This document shows, one piece after another, positions 18,859-27,771 of a DNA stretch of 64,000 nucleotides; the stretch's first letter is position 1, and every line of letters begins with the position of its first letter. The stretch is taken from NCBI RefSeq assembly GCF_002933875.1, contig NZ_BFAV01000071.1, forward strand, positions 78,097 to 142,096, read 5' to 3'. The notes beneath the pieces were generated by a model. It was not told the DNA's origin. It ran no database searches and saw nothing but the letters and a program-made list of their open reading frames with translations. Both the position numbers and the translations under genes were made by a program. Origin of the DNA: Desulfocucumis palustris. GTDB lineage: Bacteria; Bacillota; Desulfotomaculia; Desulfotomaculales; Desulfocucumaceae.

Positions 18859-18920
18859 GGGGTCAGGCTTGCGTTATTGCACTTTGCCCAGGCAAAGTGC
18901 AATAACGCAAGCCTGACCCC
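18859..18920. repeat. GGGGTCAGGC palindrome, copy 3 (62 bp)
   Basis: Two perfectly complementary 30-base arms around a CA centre. The terminal 11 bases (GGGGTCAGGCT) are those of copies 1 and 2, but the interior is unrelated (TGCGTTATTGCACTTTGCC). It fills the spacer between pyrE and the next gene. Confidence 0.9.
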
Positions 18921-18934
18921 AGAGAGTGGGGAAT

Positions 18935-20419
18935 GTGGCCGTGGGCAAAAAAATGATATTTCTGGTGGTGGATTCTTTTCATCCCAAGGCACTGAAAAGG
19001 GCACTGGAGAGAAGGATGGTTCCGGCCCTGGAATTTATTGTTAATAGGGGTTTTTGCAGCGACCGTTGCGTGTCGGTGTTTCCTACCATGACCCCCACCT
19101 GCGCCAGTTCCATTGCCACCGGAACGTTGCCCTTTCAGCACCTGATACCGGGGTTTGTGTGGTATCACCGCCGGGAGAAGCGGATAATAAATTACGGCAT
19201 GAGCCCCCTGGCGGTAATCAAGCTGGGGGTGCGCAGGGTCGTTCAGGACCTGCTTTTTAATCTGAATCACAATCAGCTGAGCAATAAGGTTAAAACTATA
19301 TATGAAACACTGGAGCAGGGCGGCTTTACCACCGGGGCGGTCAACCCTTTTATATTCAGGGCTTGCCGTGAACATAACACCAAAATGCCGCTATCCCTTA
19401 AAATAGCCTCGGCTTTCGGGCTGGGAGGCCCGGTCCTGGGGCCGGGAAAGCTGTTTTTGGGCCGGATAGTGCCTCCTCCGGGATTGAAGGGAATATTGCT
19501 GACACAACAGCATTTTTTTCATAAATACGGGGTTAATGACCGCTATTCGGGGGCGGTGGCGGAATGGATTATCAGAAGCGGATTTCAGCCGGACCTGCTT
19601 AGCTTGTACCTGCCGGATAACGACGGTTACGCCCATCGCCGGGACCCTGCCCTTACCGAGGACTCGCTGGCCAGGGTTGACCGCCAGCTGCAAAAAATAA
19701 TGAATTGTTTCAGGGACTGGGAGGACGCGCTGGAGAAAAACATATTTGTTATTGCCGGGGACCACTCCCAGAGCCTGGTGGAAACATCCGGGGAGCATAT
19801 TATCAACCTGCCCGCCATACTGAACAGGTTTTCACTGTTAAAGCTTGGCAAGTCCCCTGGCGGCGGGGAGGATATGGCGGTGTGCGTCAACGAGCGCATG
19901 TGCCATATTTATTTTCTAAATAATAACGCCGACCTGAGAGGGCGTGTTCTGGAGACTTTAGGCAGGGAGAGCCGGATCGACCAGATATCCTGGAAAGAAA
20001 ACGGATGGTACAGGGTGGCCCGGGGAGGAAACGGTGAAGAGATATTTTTCAGGCCCGGGGATGTTTACCGGGATGAATACGGGCAGGGCTGGGAAATTTC
20101 AGGGAAACCCGCTGTCCTGGATGTGGAACTGGGGGAAGGCAGGGTCGTTTACGGTGATTACCCGGACACCTTCAACCGCCTGATGGGCCTGCTGGAATGC
20201 GAAAACGCCGGGGATGTGGTGCTGACGGCAAGGCCGGGGTACGAGTTTATGGATGAATATTCTACCAGTCACCGGGGAGGCGGCAGTCACGGGGCGCTGC
20301 ACCGGGAGGATTCACTGGTGCCGCTGGCTATCAGTGACAGGGGTTATTCCCTGTCAAACCCCAGGCTGCAGGATATTGCGGCTTTAATACGCGCATATTT
20401 CGGGGTGGCCAGCGAATAA
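18935..20419 (+). CDS. Type I phosphodiesterase / nucleotide pyrophosphatase family protein
   Basis: Member of the alkaline phosphatase superfamily of metal-dependent phospho- and sulfo-hydrolases. The sequence begins IFLVVDSFHPKAL (metal-binding Asp), has the nucleophile region SVFPTMTPTCASSIATG (a Thr/Ser between metal sites), LPDNDGYAHRRDP for further ligands, and VIAGDHSQS (Asp-His ligands), with HGALHRED toward the C-terminus. It is about 490 residues and has no obvious signal peptide, so it is probably cytosolic. The start is uncertain (GTG at 18926, 18935 or 18941, or ATG further in). The substrate is unknown. Confidence 0.8.
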   Translation: MAVGKKMIFLVVDSFHPKALKRALERRMVPALEFIVNRGFCSDRCVSVFPTMTPTCASSIATGTLPFQHLIPGFVWYHRREKRIINYGMSPLAVIKLGVRRVVQDLLFNLNHNQLSNKVKTIYETLEQGGFTTGAVNPFIFRACREHNTKMPLSLKIASAFGLGGPVLGPGKLFLGRIVPPPGLKGILLTQQHFFHKYGVNDRYSGAVAEWIIRSGFQPDLLSLYLPDNDGYAHRRDPALTEDSLARVDRQLQKIMNCFRDWEDALEKNIFVIAGDHSQSLVETSGEHIINLPAILNRFSLLKLGKSPGGGEDMAVCVNERMCHIYFLNNNADLRGRVLETLGRESRIDQISWKENGWYRVARGGNGEEIFFRPGDVYRDEYGQGWEISGKPAVLDVELGEGRVVYGDYPDTFNRLMGLLECENAGDVVLTARPGYEFMDEYSTSHRGGGSHGALHREDSLVPLAISDRGYSLSNPRLQDIAALIRAYFGVASE

Positions 20420-20437
20420 AAAGCCCCGCGGTTTTAG

Positions 20438-22225
20438 TTATCCCTGCTGCTGCCCCCCGGGTTCCCCGGCCAGTCTTTCCACCAGTTCCTCACCGGGGTC
20501 CACGAACAGCGTTTTCTGGTTTGTATAAATTACATAGCCCGGTTTTGCACCGCTGGGCTTGCTGACGTATTTGCGCAGGGTATAGTCCACCGGCACCCTT
20601 CCGGACTTTCTGGCTTTACTGAAATATGCCGCCAGGGAGGCGGCTTCGGTCAGGGTGTTCTGATCCGGTTCTTTTCCGGATGACTTTATAATCACATGGG
20701 AACCCGGAATATCCTTGGTGTGCAGCCAGGTGTCGTCGTCCCGGGCCAGTTTTATGGTCAGGTAGTCGTTTTGGCGGTTGTTCTTGCCCACCAGAATAGT
20801 TGCGCCGGAGGTTGAAACAAATGCCAGGGGGCGGGGAATTTCCCGTTCCTTGCTTTTTTTGGCCCCGGGCTGGGCATAAATCTTTATATATCCCTGCCCT
20901 GCCAGCTCCTGCCTGATTTGCCCGGTTTCCTCCGGTGTTTCGGCCATGTTGATGGTGTTTTCCACCCCGGAAAGGTAGCTCAATTCATTTTCCGACATCC
21001 CGGCCTGGCGCCTGGCAGCCTCCAGGGTGTTTTTGGCCTTGTTGTATTTTTTGTAATTTTGCTGGGCGTTTTCAGAGGGCGTGAGCCGGGGGTCCAGGGT
21101 GATGTTTACCGCCGGGCAGTCCGGCTCGTAATAGTTCTCCAGCTGTACATCCCGGTCTCCCTTTTTCAGCCGGTATATGTTGGCGGTGATTAAATCCCCG
21201 GCGATTCTGTGGCGCTCTCTCCCCTGGGCGTCGCTGATGCTTTCCAGCTGCAGGGAGAGTTTTTTCTCCAGCCGGGACATTTCCTTCCGGACCACGCTTA
21301 AAAGGGATTGTTTTTCCCTCTCCACAGTTTCTTCCACCTGTCTGCGATGAAAATATTCATCCACCAGCTGGTTCATTTCACCGTGAATCATTTTATAGCC
21401 GGTAAATCTGGTCAGTTCGAAGGCGGCAAATTCAACCGGATTGTTTTTGCCGTCCAGCACCAGGGAGGGCCGGAAACGTTTTGCCTGGACGTTTTCCATG
21501 ATATCTTTCAGGTTCAGCCAGATACCGCGCAATTCGTATTCCCCGCAGAGCTCAAGAGGGGTGTCCGGGGACATTCCGGAGCGGTAAATGATTTCACCGG
21601 CCATAAGCGGCGACAGCCCCTCAAAATCCTTTTGGACTATATCGGCCACTTTTTTGTTCAGCGGCCGGGAGAGCATAACCTGGTAAAACTCCTCCTCGTT
21701 CAGCTTCAGCGGGTTTTTCTTTTCCTGGGGCGGAGGGGCTATATAAGGGCGGCCCGGAAGAACCTCCCGGTGGCGGCTGACCGCATGGGTGTAGCGCCTG
21801 ATTCCGTCTATTATGATATCCTGGCTGTCCAGCAGCAGAATGTTGCTGTGACGTCCCATAATTTCGCAGATAAGCCTTTTGGGTGCCATTCTTCCCAATT
21901 CGTCCCGGGCGTCCACGGTTATTTCCAGCACCCTTTCCAGAGCATGCTGGCTAACTGAGGTAATCCGGCCTCCCTCCAGGTGTTTGCGCAAAACCATGCA
22001 AAAAATAGGGGGATTGGCAGGATTTGTCTTGCTCCAGCCGGTGATGTGAATCCTGGCCAGCCCGGAACTGGCCGAGAGAAGAAGGCGGTAACGGCCTTGC
22101 CTCTGGTGGATTATGATATTTATTTCCTCCCGGGCCGGCTGGTATATTTTTTCAATTCTGCCCCCGGTGATTATCTGTTCCAATTCGTCCTTTATTGCTG
22201 CCAGCACCAGTCCGTCAAAGGGCAT
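20438..22225 (-). CDS. rqcH: NFACT family ribosome quality-control protein (RqcH/Rqc2-like)
   Basis: Binds stalled 50S-peptidyl-tRNA complexes and recruits tRNA-Ala to add C-terminal alanine tails (family knowledge). The 595-residue protein begins MPFDGLVLAAIKDELEQIITGGRIEKI, the NFACT-N domain, followed by helix-hairpin-helix and coiled-coil regions (about residues 280-440). It ends with the NFACT-R/DUF814 domain showing VGKNNRQNDYLT and TWLHTKDIPGSHVII. ATG 22225 follows GGAGGATACTG; the frame is open further upstream but without family similarity. It was formerly annotated as fibronectin-binding protein FbpA. Confidence 0.92.
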   Translation of the reverse strand: MPFDGLVLAAIKDELEQIITGGRIEKIYQPAREEINIIIHQRQGRYRLLLSASSGLARIHITGWSKTNPANPPIFCMVLRKHLEGGRITSVSQHALERVLEITVDARDELGRMAPKRLICEIMGRHSNILLLDSQDIIIDGIRRYTHAVSRHREVLPGRPYIAPPPQEKKNPLKLNEEEFYQVMLSRPLNKKVADIVQKDFEGLSPLMAGEIIYRSGMSPDTPLELCGEYELRGIWLNLKDIMENVQAKRFRPSLVLDGKNNPVEFAAFELTRFTGYKMIHGEMNQLVDEYFHRRQVEETVEREKQSLLSVVRKEMSRLEKKLSLQLESISDAQGRERHRIAGDLITANIYRLKKGDRDVQLENYYEPDCPAVNITLDPRLTPSENAQQNYKKYNKAKNTLEAARRQAGMSENELSYLSGVENTINMAETPEETGQIRQELAGQGYIKIYAQPGAKKSKEREIPRPLAFVSTSGATILVGKNNRQNDYLTIKLARDDDTWLHTKDIPGSHVIIKSSGKEPDQNTLTEAASLAAYFSKARKSGRVPVDYTLRKYVSKPSGAKPGYVIYTNQKTLFVDPGEELVERLAGEPGGQQQG

Positions 22226-22509
22226 ATCAGTATCCTCCGGTAATATATTCGGTAAAACACTGCTAACAGTATAGCACCGGTGCCTGGAGGGGTCAATTTT
22301 CCTTGCGGTAGCGGATTGAGAAATTAAACCGGCCGCCCAAGGGATAAATAATGCCCTTGACACCCACCATTGTGAGGCGCAAGGGCTAAAATGCCTGCTT
22401 GTTCAATTACCGGAGCTTCGTCTTGGCTCCGGCAGCCGTGGCGAGGATCCCGCGTTCCGGCTTTTCTGGGAGGCCGGGGGCCGGCAGCCCCCTCCCGCTC
22501 CATTTTAAT

Positions 22510-22665
22510 TTACATATGTTTGGGCTTGAAGGTTTCGCATTTGGTCTGATCGGAGTTACTGGCGCTGCCGGAGTTGTTGCGTTCCACCTGAATCATCGGG
22601 GCCCCGCACTCAACCGCTGAATTATACTGGCATTCGGTTACGGTACACTTAATTTTATTGGGCAT
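22510..22665 (-). CDS. DUF1540 small cysteine protein
   Basis: A 51-residue protein with the family pattern C-V-C-YN--C-A (IKCTVTECQYNSAVECGAP) and a final TKCETFKP. The four cysteines probably bind a metal. ATG 22665 follows GAGGAGGTGAAACC. DUF1540 proteins are frequent in spore-forming Clostridia; function unknown. The stretch from here to rqcH (22226-22509) holds only GC-rich hairpins such as CCGGAGC/GCTCCGG near 22420, and no gene. Confidence 0.85.
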   Translation of the reverse strand: MPNKIKCTVTECQYNSAVECGAPMIQVERNNSGSASNSDQTKCETFKPKHM

Positions 22666-22815
22666 TGGTTTCACCTCCTCAGCGGTATATTTTTCCCAAA
22701 ACATAAAAAAATATGATTTTCAGCCGGAGTCATTTATAATATTCAAAGGACAGTTCAGTTCCGGGCAAACTGCCGTGAGCCGGAGCAGTATTTTAGGCCG
22801 GGGGGAAATGTTTTC

Positions 22816-23349
22816 GTGGATATGATTGATTTTAAAAAACTATATGGCCTGTTGGAGGATGTCACCCCGTTAAAGGAGGACTGCGGCGGGCTTTGCGGCG
22901 CCAGGTGCTGCACCGAGTGGGATAAAGGGGTGGGGGTGCTGCTGCTGCCCGGTGAAGAAAAAATGTTCGGAGAAAAGGACTGGTGCCGGCTGGCTGAACT
23001 TCCCCCTGAGGAGCAGCCTTTCCCCGGGGAGAATTCCTATTTATTGTATTGCCGGGGCACCTGTCCCAGGGAGGAGCGGCCGCTTTTATGCAGGACTTTT
23101 CCCCTGGCGCCCTTCATGGACGAAAATGACGGGGTAAAACTTATATTGGATGAGGACGGCCTGCTGGTTTGCCCGCTGGTAAAGCTGGGTAAAATGGAGC
23201 GGCTTGACCCGCATTTTATTGGCAACGTGCTGCAGGTATGGAGAGAACTGGCCGGAAAAAAATTTGCCAGGGCTTACATTGAGAATTACACCGCCAGGGT
23301 AAAGAGCCAGATGGAACAGCCCTGGAGGAAGTTGCTGGGTTTGCTTTAG
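22816..23349 (+). CDS. Cysteine-cluster protein (YkgJ-like)
   Basis: A 177-residue soluble protein rich in paired cysteines: CGGLCGARCCTEW near residue 25, then YLLYCRGTCPREERPLLCRTFPLAPF and LLVCPL. This resembles the zinc/iron-chelating YkgJ-type families seen in Clostridia, which suggests metal binding but no defined reaction. The GTG at 22816 follows GGGGGAAATG; ATG 22822 is an alternative. Neighbours give no functional hint. Confidence 0.65.
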   Translation: MDMIDFKKLYGLLEDVTPLKEDCGGLCGARCCTEWDKGVGVLLLPGEEKMFGEKDWCRLAELPPEEQPFPGENSYLLYCRGTCPREERPLLCRTFPLAPFMDENDGVKLILDEDGLLVCPLVKLGKMERLDPHFIGNVLQVWRELAGKKFARAYIENYTARVKSQMEQPWRKLLGLL

Positions 23350-23384
23350 GATAACCAGCACTTTAAAGCCGGCCCGGCCATATC

Positions 23385-23434
23385 TTGACAGCATTTATTT
23401 TTAGATGTACTGTATATATAGGGCATATACAGTA
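23385..23434 (+). promoter_or_regulatory. Promoter and operator of the GntR/ABC operon
   Basis: TTGACA (23385-23390) and TACTGT (23408-23413) are spaced 17 bases apart. The -10 is embedded in the inverted repeat TACTGTATA-N9-TATACAGTA (23408-23434), a likely operator for the GntR protein encoded next. Binding there would block RNA polymerase, implying autorepression. Confidence 0.75.
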
Positions 23435-23457
23435 TAAGCTGTGCAGGGGGGTGACTT

Positions 23458-23847
23458 ATGCTGATATTTCTGGCTCCGCAGAATCCCACACCATTTTACC
23501 AGCAAATAGTGGAACAGATTAAAAATAAAATATTCAGCGGGGAACTGACGCCCCACGAGTCTTTGCCCTCCATCAGGCAGCTGGCCAAGGAACTGACCAC
23601 CAGCGTCATTACCACCAAAAGGGCCTATGAAGAGCTGGAAAGAGAAGGCCTCATTTACACCCGGGCGGGCAAGGGGAGCTTCGTTTCGCAGGTGGATACC
23701 TCCGCCCGGCGGAAGGCGGCATTGGCGTCCCTGGAGAAAAAATTGCGGGAAATTGTGGAAGAGGCGCTTGCCGCCGGTATCCGGCCCGACCAGGTGAAAT
23801 CTTTATTATCGGATGTATTGGATAGTGTAAGGGGGCGGGAGCAATGA
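23458..23847 (+). CDS. GntR family repressor, YtrA subfamily
   Basis: A 129-residue DNA-binding protein. The winged helix covers residues about 10-75 (PFYQQIVEQIKNKIFSGEL, LPSIRQLAKEL, TTKRAYEELEREGLIYTRAGKGSFV), followed by a short helical tail and no effector domain. This size is characteristic of YtrA-type regulators, which control adjacent ABC exporters. The ATG follows GGGGGGTGACTT, and the last codons overlap the ABC gene by ATGA. An inverted repeat over its promoter suggests autoregulation. Confidence 0.88.
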   Translation: MLIFLAPQNPTPFYQQIVEQIKNKIFSGELTPHESLPSIRQLAKELTTSVITTKRAYEELEREGLIYTRAGKGSFVSQVDTSARRKAALASLEKKLREIVEEALAAGIRPDQVKSLLSDVLDSVRGREQ

Positions 23848-24731
23848 ATGACCTTATGGCCATTGAATTAAAGGGTATAATCAAAAAATATCCTGATTTT
23901 ACCCTGGATGTGGAATATCTGGCCTTTTCCCGGGGGACCATCCTGGGCTTGCTTGGTCCAAACGGGGCGGGCAAAAGCACCATGATCAAGGCAATGATGA
24001 ATCTTGTAGGGGTTGATCGGGGCAATATCAGCCTGCTGGGAATGGATCATCGCAGGGAAGAAATAAAAATTAAAAAGCAGGTAGGGTACGTTCCCGAGGA
24101 ATGCAATCTTTACGAGGAAGCCAGCGCCGGCTGGCTGGGGCAATTTGTTTCAAAATACTATGAAGGCTGGGACCACCGCTTTTATCAGCATTTGTTGGAG
24201 AAGTTCGGCGTGCAGTCAGGCAAAAAGGTAAAAAAACTATCCAAGGGCGGTAAAATGAAGCTGTCCCTGTGCCTGGCCCTGGCCCACCGGCCAAGCCTGC
24301 TGCTGCTGGATGAGCCCACCTCCGGGCTGGACCCGGTGGTACGCCAGCAGTTCCTGAAAGAACTGCTGGAGGTAATTCAGGATGAATCCAGGTCGGTGCT
24401 GTTTTCCTCCCATATAGTTTCAGACATTGAAAAGGTGGCCGATTATGTGGCCTTCATGAGGGGAGGACAGATTGTTCTTTGCGACCAGAAGGACGACCTG
24501 CTTGATAAATGGCGCCGGGTTTCCTTCAGGGCGGCGGACAGCGGAGCGGCCGAAAGGCTGAAGGGATATCTGGCCTATTACAAGGAGATGAATCAAAACT
24601 ACCAGGGAGTCAGCGGGAGCTGCGGCGACGACCTGAGGCAAAAACTGGCGGAGTTGGGAGCGGAAAATGTCAATCTGCATCCCATGTCCCTGGAGGAAAT
24701 AATGATTGTGATATCCCGGGGGGAGGTTTGA
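23844..24731 (+). CDS. ABC transporter ATP-binding protein (YtrB-like)
   Basis: A 295-residue nucleotide-binding subunit. Walker A is GPNGAGKSTMIK (near residue 38), the signature is modified to LSKGGKMKLSL, Walker B is LLLLDEPTSGLD, and the H-loop is in SSHIVSD. It overlaps the GntR gene by four bases and is followed three bases later by the membrane subunit. This is a GntR-ABC export cassette of the type induced by cell-envelope antibiotics in Bacillus (family knowledge); the substrate is unknown. Confidence 0.92.
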   Translation: MNDLMAIELKGIIKKYPDFTLDVEYLAFSRGTILGLLGPNGAGKSTMIKAMMNLVGVDRGNISLLGMDHRREEIKIKKQVGYVPEECNLYEEASAGWLGQFVSKYYEGWDHRFYQHLLEKFGVQSGKKVKKLSKGGKMKLSLCLALAHRPSLLLLDEPTSGLDPVVRQQFLKELLEVIQDESRSVLFSSHIVSDIEKVADYVAFMRGGQIVLCDQKDDLLDKWRRVSFRAADSGAAERLKGYLAYYKEMNQNYQGVSGSCGDDLRQKLAELGAENVNLHPMSLEEIMIVISRGEV

Positions 24732-24734
24732 AAA

Positions 24735-25394
24735 ATGTGGAATATGATAGTCAAGGACCTGTATTTGCAAAAGGTGAGGATGATGTTGCTGCTGGTGCTG
24801 GCAGCCGCCGCGCTGGCTGTAATGCATGCCGGCACGGGCGCGGCCGGTGAGGGGCAGTACGTGTTGGTGCTGGTGTTTCTTATCGCCACAACCTATACCT
24901 TTACCCTTTACAGCTGTTATCACGAGGATAAAAATAAAAGCATATCTTTCCTGCGGTCGCTGCCTGTTTCCGCCCGGATGGTGGTAAATTCCAAATTCGC
25001 GGGCATGATTGCGCTGGAGATGATAGCGCTGGCTCTTATTTTTTTCTTTATATGCCTGGGAAAATTGGCCGATCTGCCCATCGCGGGCAGTTTACTCGCG
25101 GATTTGAGATTTTTAGTCCCGGTGGCGCTGGTTGCTCTCCTGTTTAACAGCATTGTGCTGGCAATTTATTTCCGCTGGGGATACATTAAGATACAGTGGA
25201 TTTACAGCATATCTTTTTTCCTGATTTTTTTCGGCAGCATGCAACTGGGGCAAATTGTCCCGAAGGTTTCCGTTTACTTGCCGGATATCAGTCCCGGGCA
25301 GGGTGCTGTGGCGGGCGCGGCCTTTGCGTTGCTGGTGGTGTTCCTTTGCTGGAAAGGATCTGTCTCGGCTTTAAGCAAAAAAGATTTGCCTTGA
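24735..25394 (+). CDS. ABC-2 type transporter permease
   Basis: A 219-residue membrane protein with about six hydrophobic segments. It has the ABC-2 permease layout, with HEDKNKSISFLRSLPVSARMVVNSKF as the cytoplasmic coupling region between segments 2 and 3. It directly follows the ATPase gene, with AGGTTTGAAAA between, and is its probable partner. Confidence 0.8.
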   Translation: MWNMIVKDLYLQKVRMMLLLVLAAAALAVMHAGTGAAGEGQYVLVLVFLIATTYTFTLYSCYHEDKNKSISFLRSLPVSARMVVNSKFAGMIALEMIALALIFFFICLGKLADLPIAGSLLADLRFLVPVALVALLFNSIVLAIYFRWGYIKIQWIYSISFFLIFFGSMQLGQIVPKVSVYLPDISPGQGAVAGAAFALLVVFLCWKGSVSALSKKDLP

Positions 25395-25516
25395 TGAAGG
25401 ATTCTGTAATTTAGGGTGGAATAATGTCATGTAAAACACGTCCAGTAATGGGGCTGTCTAACAGCAATCCTAGTATATGTTAAATTTTTCTAACAATTAA
25501 TTAAGGGGTGATTCCT

Positions 25517-26254
25517 TTGGATACACAAGATTTTACGGAAGGCGAAAGCAAGGAACCCGGAAATAAGGGAAATTTAAATCTCTGGCAAAGGATAAGCGGG
25601 GTTTTATGGGGAGGCCCGGTTAAAACCTTTGAAGATATTGTCGGCCGCCCCGGTGTGGCTGCAATAACGGTACTGCTGCTGGCCGTAAATTTCATACTGT
25701 TTCTGCCAACAATACCCAAGGTGAAGGAATTTACCCTCTGGAGCCTTCAGAATAACCCGCAAACCGCAAGCTTACCGGCCCAGGCTGTCAGCGCGGCCAC
25801 CACCTGGGCCGTGGTAGTGGTGCTGGTGGCCTCGGTGCTGATGCCGCTGGTCATGTGGCTGATTATGGCCTTGCTTCTGAAGTTGTTCAACGCCTTCAGC
25901 GGGGAAAATGCGCCTTTTAAAACCCTGTTTGCCGTGACGGCGTACGCCTATTTGCCGGTGCTGCTGGCTTCCGTTATCCATACGGTTTTGGTTGTGCTAA
26001 GTCCCGCCCAGAACATGCACAGGGTAAATACCAGCCTGGCCCTGCTGCTCCCCGGGGACAAAATCGACAGGCTCTATATGACACTGGCCCAGATTGATCC
26101 CTTTTTTATCTGGGGATTGGTTTTGCTGACCGCAGGCGGTTCCGTGGCCATGAAGGTGCCTGCCGTTAAAGTCGGTATGTATGTGGCGGTTCTTTGGGTT
26201 TTATATGTATTGGGCATGGGGCTGCTCAGCCCTTTGCCACCTGCCGGAATGTAA
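25517..26254 (+). CDS. YIP1 domain membrane protein
   Basis: A roughly 245-residue protein with a hydrophilic N-terminus (about 25 residues) and five membrane segments. LWQRISGVLWGGPVKTFEDIVGRPG and FNAFSGENAPFKTLFAVTAYAYLPVLLASV are typical of bacterial Yip1/DUF1282-like proteins of unknown function. The TTG at 25517 is eight bases after AAGGGG; a GTG at 25508 is the alternative. It lies between two export operons and could belong with the MacA/MacB genes downstream. Confidence 0.75.
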   Translation: MDTQDFTEGESKEPGNKGNLNLWQRISGVLWGGPVKTFEDIVGRPGVAAITVLLLAVNFILFLPTIPKVKEFTLWSLQNNPQTASLPAQAVSAATTWAVVVVLVASVLMPLVMWLIMALLLKLFNAFSGENAPFKTLFAVTAYAYLPVLLASVIHTVLVVLSPAQNMHRVNTSLALLLPGDKIDRLYMTLAQIDPFFIWGLVLLTAGGSVAMKVPAVKVGMYVAVLWVLYVLGMGLLSPLPPAGM

Positions 26255-26385
26255 ATTTTTAAAAAAATAACTGATTGGCTGAAATAAATTAACCTTTTGC
26301 TGCGTCTATAGTAGTAGAAGTAATTTTAAGAGGGGCAGTTGTTTAAATCACATTATATAATAAATTGTGGTGTGCCCCATACGCT

Positions 26386-26450
26386 GGGGACATTCCTTCT
26401 TGATCTTTGTTAAAATAAGGGATTTAGATAGACTAAGAAGGCGTGTCCCC
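26386..26450. repeat. GGGGACA palindromic element, copy C (65 bp)
   Basis: GGGGACATTCCTTCTT at the left end pairs with AAGAAGGCGTGTCCCC at the right end (14 of 16 positions). The interior is AT-rich. It lies about 25 bases upstream of the macA-like start and is the best preserved of three related elements. Confidence 0.65.
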
Positions 26451-26475
26451 TGATCTATGAAGGGAGAGATGAATA

Positions 26476-27771
26476 TTGCACTTTTTAAAAAAGAAATTAG
26501 GGAAAATGTCATGGAAGAAATTGCTGGCCGGGGCACTCATCCTCGGCCTTATTGTGTCGGTGGTGGCCATAAACCTGGTCAGGAACAAGAACACGGCGGG
26601 CATTCCGGTTAAGACAGCCAAAGCGGAAATAAAACACATTCAGGACAATGTATTTGCCACCGGCAGGGTGAGGCTGGTGGAGAAACAGGAATTTTACAGC
26701 TACGAGGAAACCACGGTAAAAGAAATAACGGTCAATCCGGGAGATCCGGTGCGCAAGGGTCAGGTGCTGGGGCTATTGGACGCCGGAGAACTGGACGACC
26801 AGTTCAGCGAGGCCAAGGCCAACTACGCGGTAAGGCAGTCCGAGCTGGAAGACGCTCTAAATCCCAGGCAGGAGGAAGTGGACAAGCTTAAGGCCGACTA
26901 TAAAAGGGCCGGGGCTGACTACAAAAACTCCCAAAAAAATTATGAGAGGACCAAACAGCTTTTTGACCAGGGGGCTGTCAGCGCCCAGGAGATGGAAGCG
27001 GCGGAGATAGATTTGACGGCGAAGGAAACAGCGTACGTTAATGCCGGCGCCAGTCTGAAGATCAAGGAGTCGGGTCCCACGGGCCCGGAACTGGCCTCCC
27101 TGAAAGCCCAGTTGGAGCAGGCCCGCAACCGGATGGAACTGGCCCAGCGGGAGTTTGACAGAACCACCCTGACGGCGGAAATGGACGGCGTTGTAATCGC
27201 CGTGGAAGTGGCCGAGGGTGACCATGTGGATCCGGGTACCAGGCTTATTACCATCGGTAACACGGACAAGGTGGAGGTGACCGCCGGGGTCAGCGAGGCG
27301 GACAGCGGCAGATTAAAGACAGGGCAGAAAGTAAAAGTAACAGCTGCCGCCCTGCCGGACCGCGAGTATACCGGGGTGCTGCAAAGCGTATCGCCGGGTG
27401 CCCTGGTTGAAGCGGGAAATCAGGGCAGCCAGATCGAGGTTCCGGTGATTGTCAGGATAACCGGCGATTCAGAAGGCCTTCGCACGGGCTATACCGTGGA
27501 TTTGACCATTACCACGGTGGACAGGGATAAGGCGCTGGTGGTGCCTTACGAGGCCGTGGTTGAAAAGGACGGGCAGCATAAGGTTTTCGTGGTGGAGAAG
27601 GGCGTTGCCAGGGAGAGAAAGGTGGAAACCGGCCTGGATACCGAGCTTTACACGGAAATAAAATCAGGGCTCAAGGATGGGGATACGGTTATTGTAAGCC
27701 CGGGTAACATTGAGGACGGCGCCAGGGTTTCCGCATCCAATAACGTGCCTCCGGCCGGGGGGGATAAATGA
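26476..27771 (+). CDS. Membrane fusion / periplasmic-adaptor-like subunit of an ABC exporter (MacA-like)
   Basis: A 431-residue HlyD/MacA-type protein. It has an N-terminal membrane anchor (LLAGALILGLIVSVVAINL), a split lipoyl domain (EITVNPGDPVRKGQVLGLLD and the return strand MDGVVIAVEVAEGDHVDPG), a long coiled coil between them (residues about 100-215), then beta-barrel and membrane-proximal domains (LVVPYEAVVEKDGQHKVFVV). The TTG at 26476 follows GGGAGAGATG. It overlaps the next gene by ATGA. In a Gram-positive cell such adaptors act at the outer face of the membrane in export of peptides or drugs. Confidence 0.88.
   Translation: MHFLKKKLGKMSWKKLLAGALILGLIVSVVAINLVRNKNTAGIPVKTAKAEIKHIQDNVFATGRVRLVEKQEFYSYEETTVKEITVNPGDPVRKGQVLGLLDAGELDDQFSEAKANYAVRQSELEDALNPRQEEVDKLKADYKRAGADYKNSQKNYERTKQLFDQGAVSAQEMEAAEIDLTAKETAYVNAGASLKIKESGPTGPELASLKAQLEQARNRMELAQREFDRTTLTAEMDGVVIAVEVAEGDHVDPGTRLITIGNTDKVEVTAGVSEADSGRLKTGQKVKVTAAALPDREYTGVLQSVSPGALVEAGNQGSQIEVPVIVRITGDSEGLRTGYTVDLTITTVDRDKALVVPYEAVVEKDGQHKVFVVEKGVARERKVETGLDTELYTEIKSGLKDGDTVIVSPGNIEDGARVSASNNVPPAGGDK

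Noticed and set aside
14748..18920. The three palindromes as a dispersed CRISPR or as plain intrinsic terminators
   Set aside because: They are kilobases apart with genes between, so not an array. They lack a T-tract on either side, and the shared ends with different interiors are better explained as REP/MITE-like elements.
22330..22500. GC-rich hairpins between rqcH and DUF1540 considered as a tRNA or structured RNA
   Set aside because: No cloverleaf, no T-loop consensus and no recognisable riboswitch core; probably ordinary stems.
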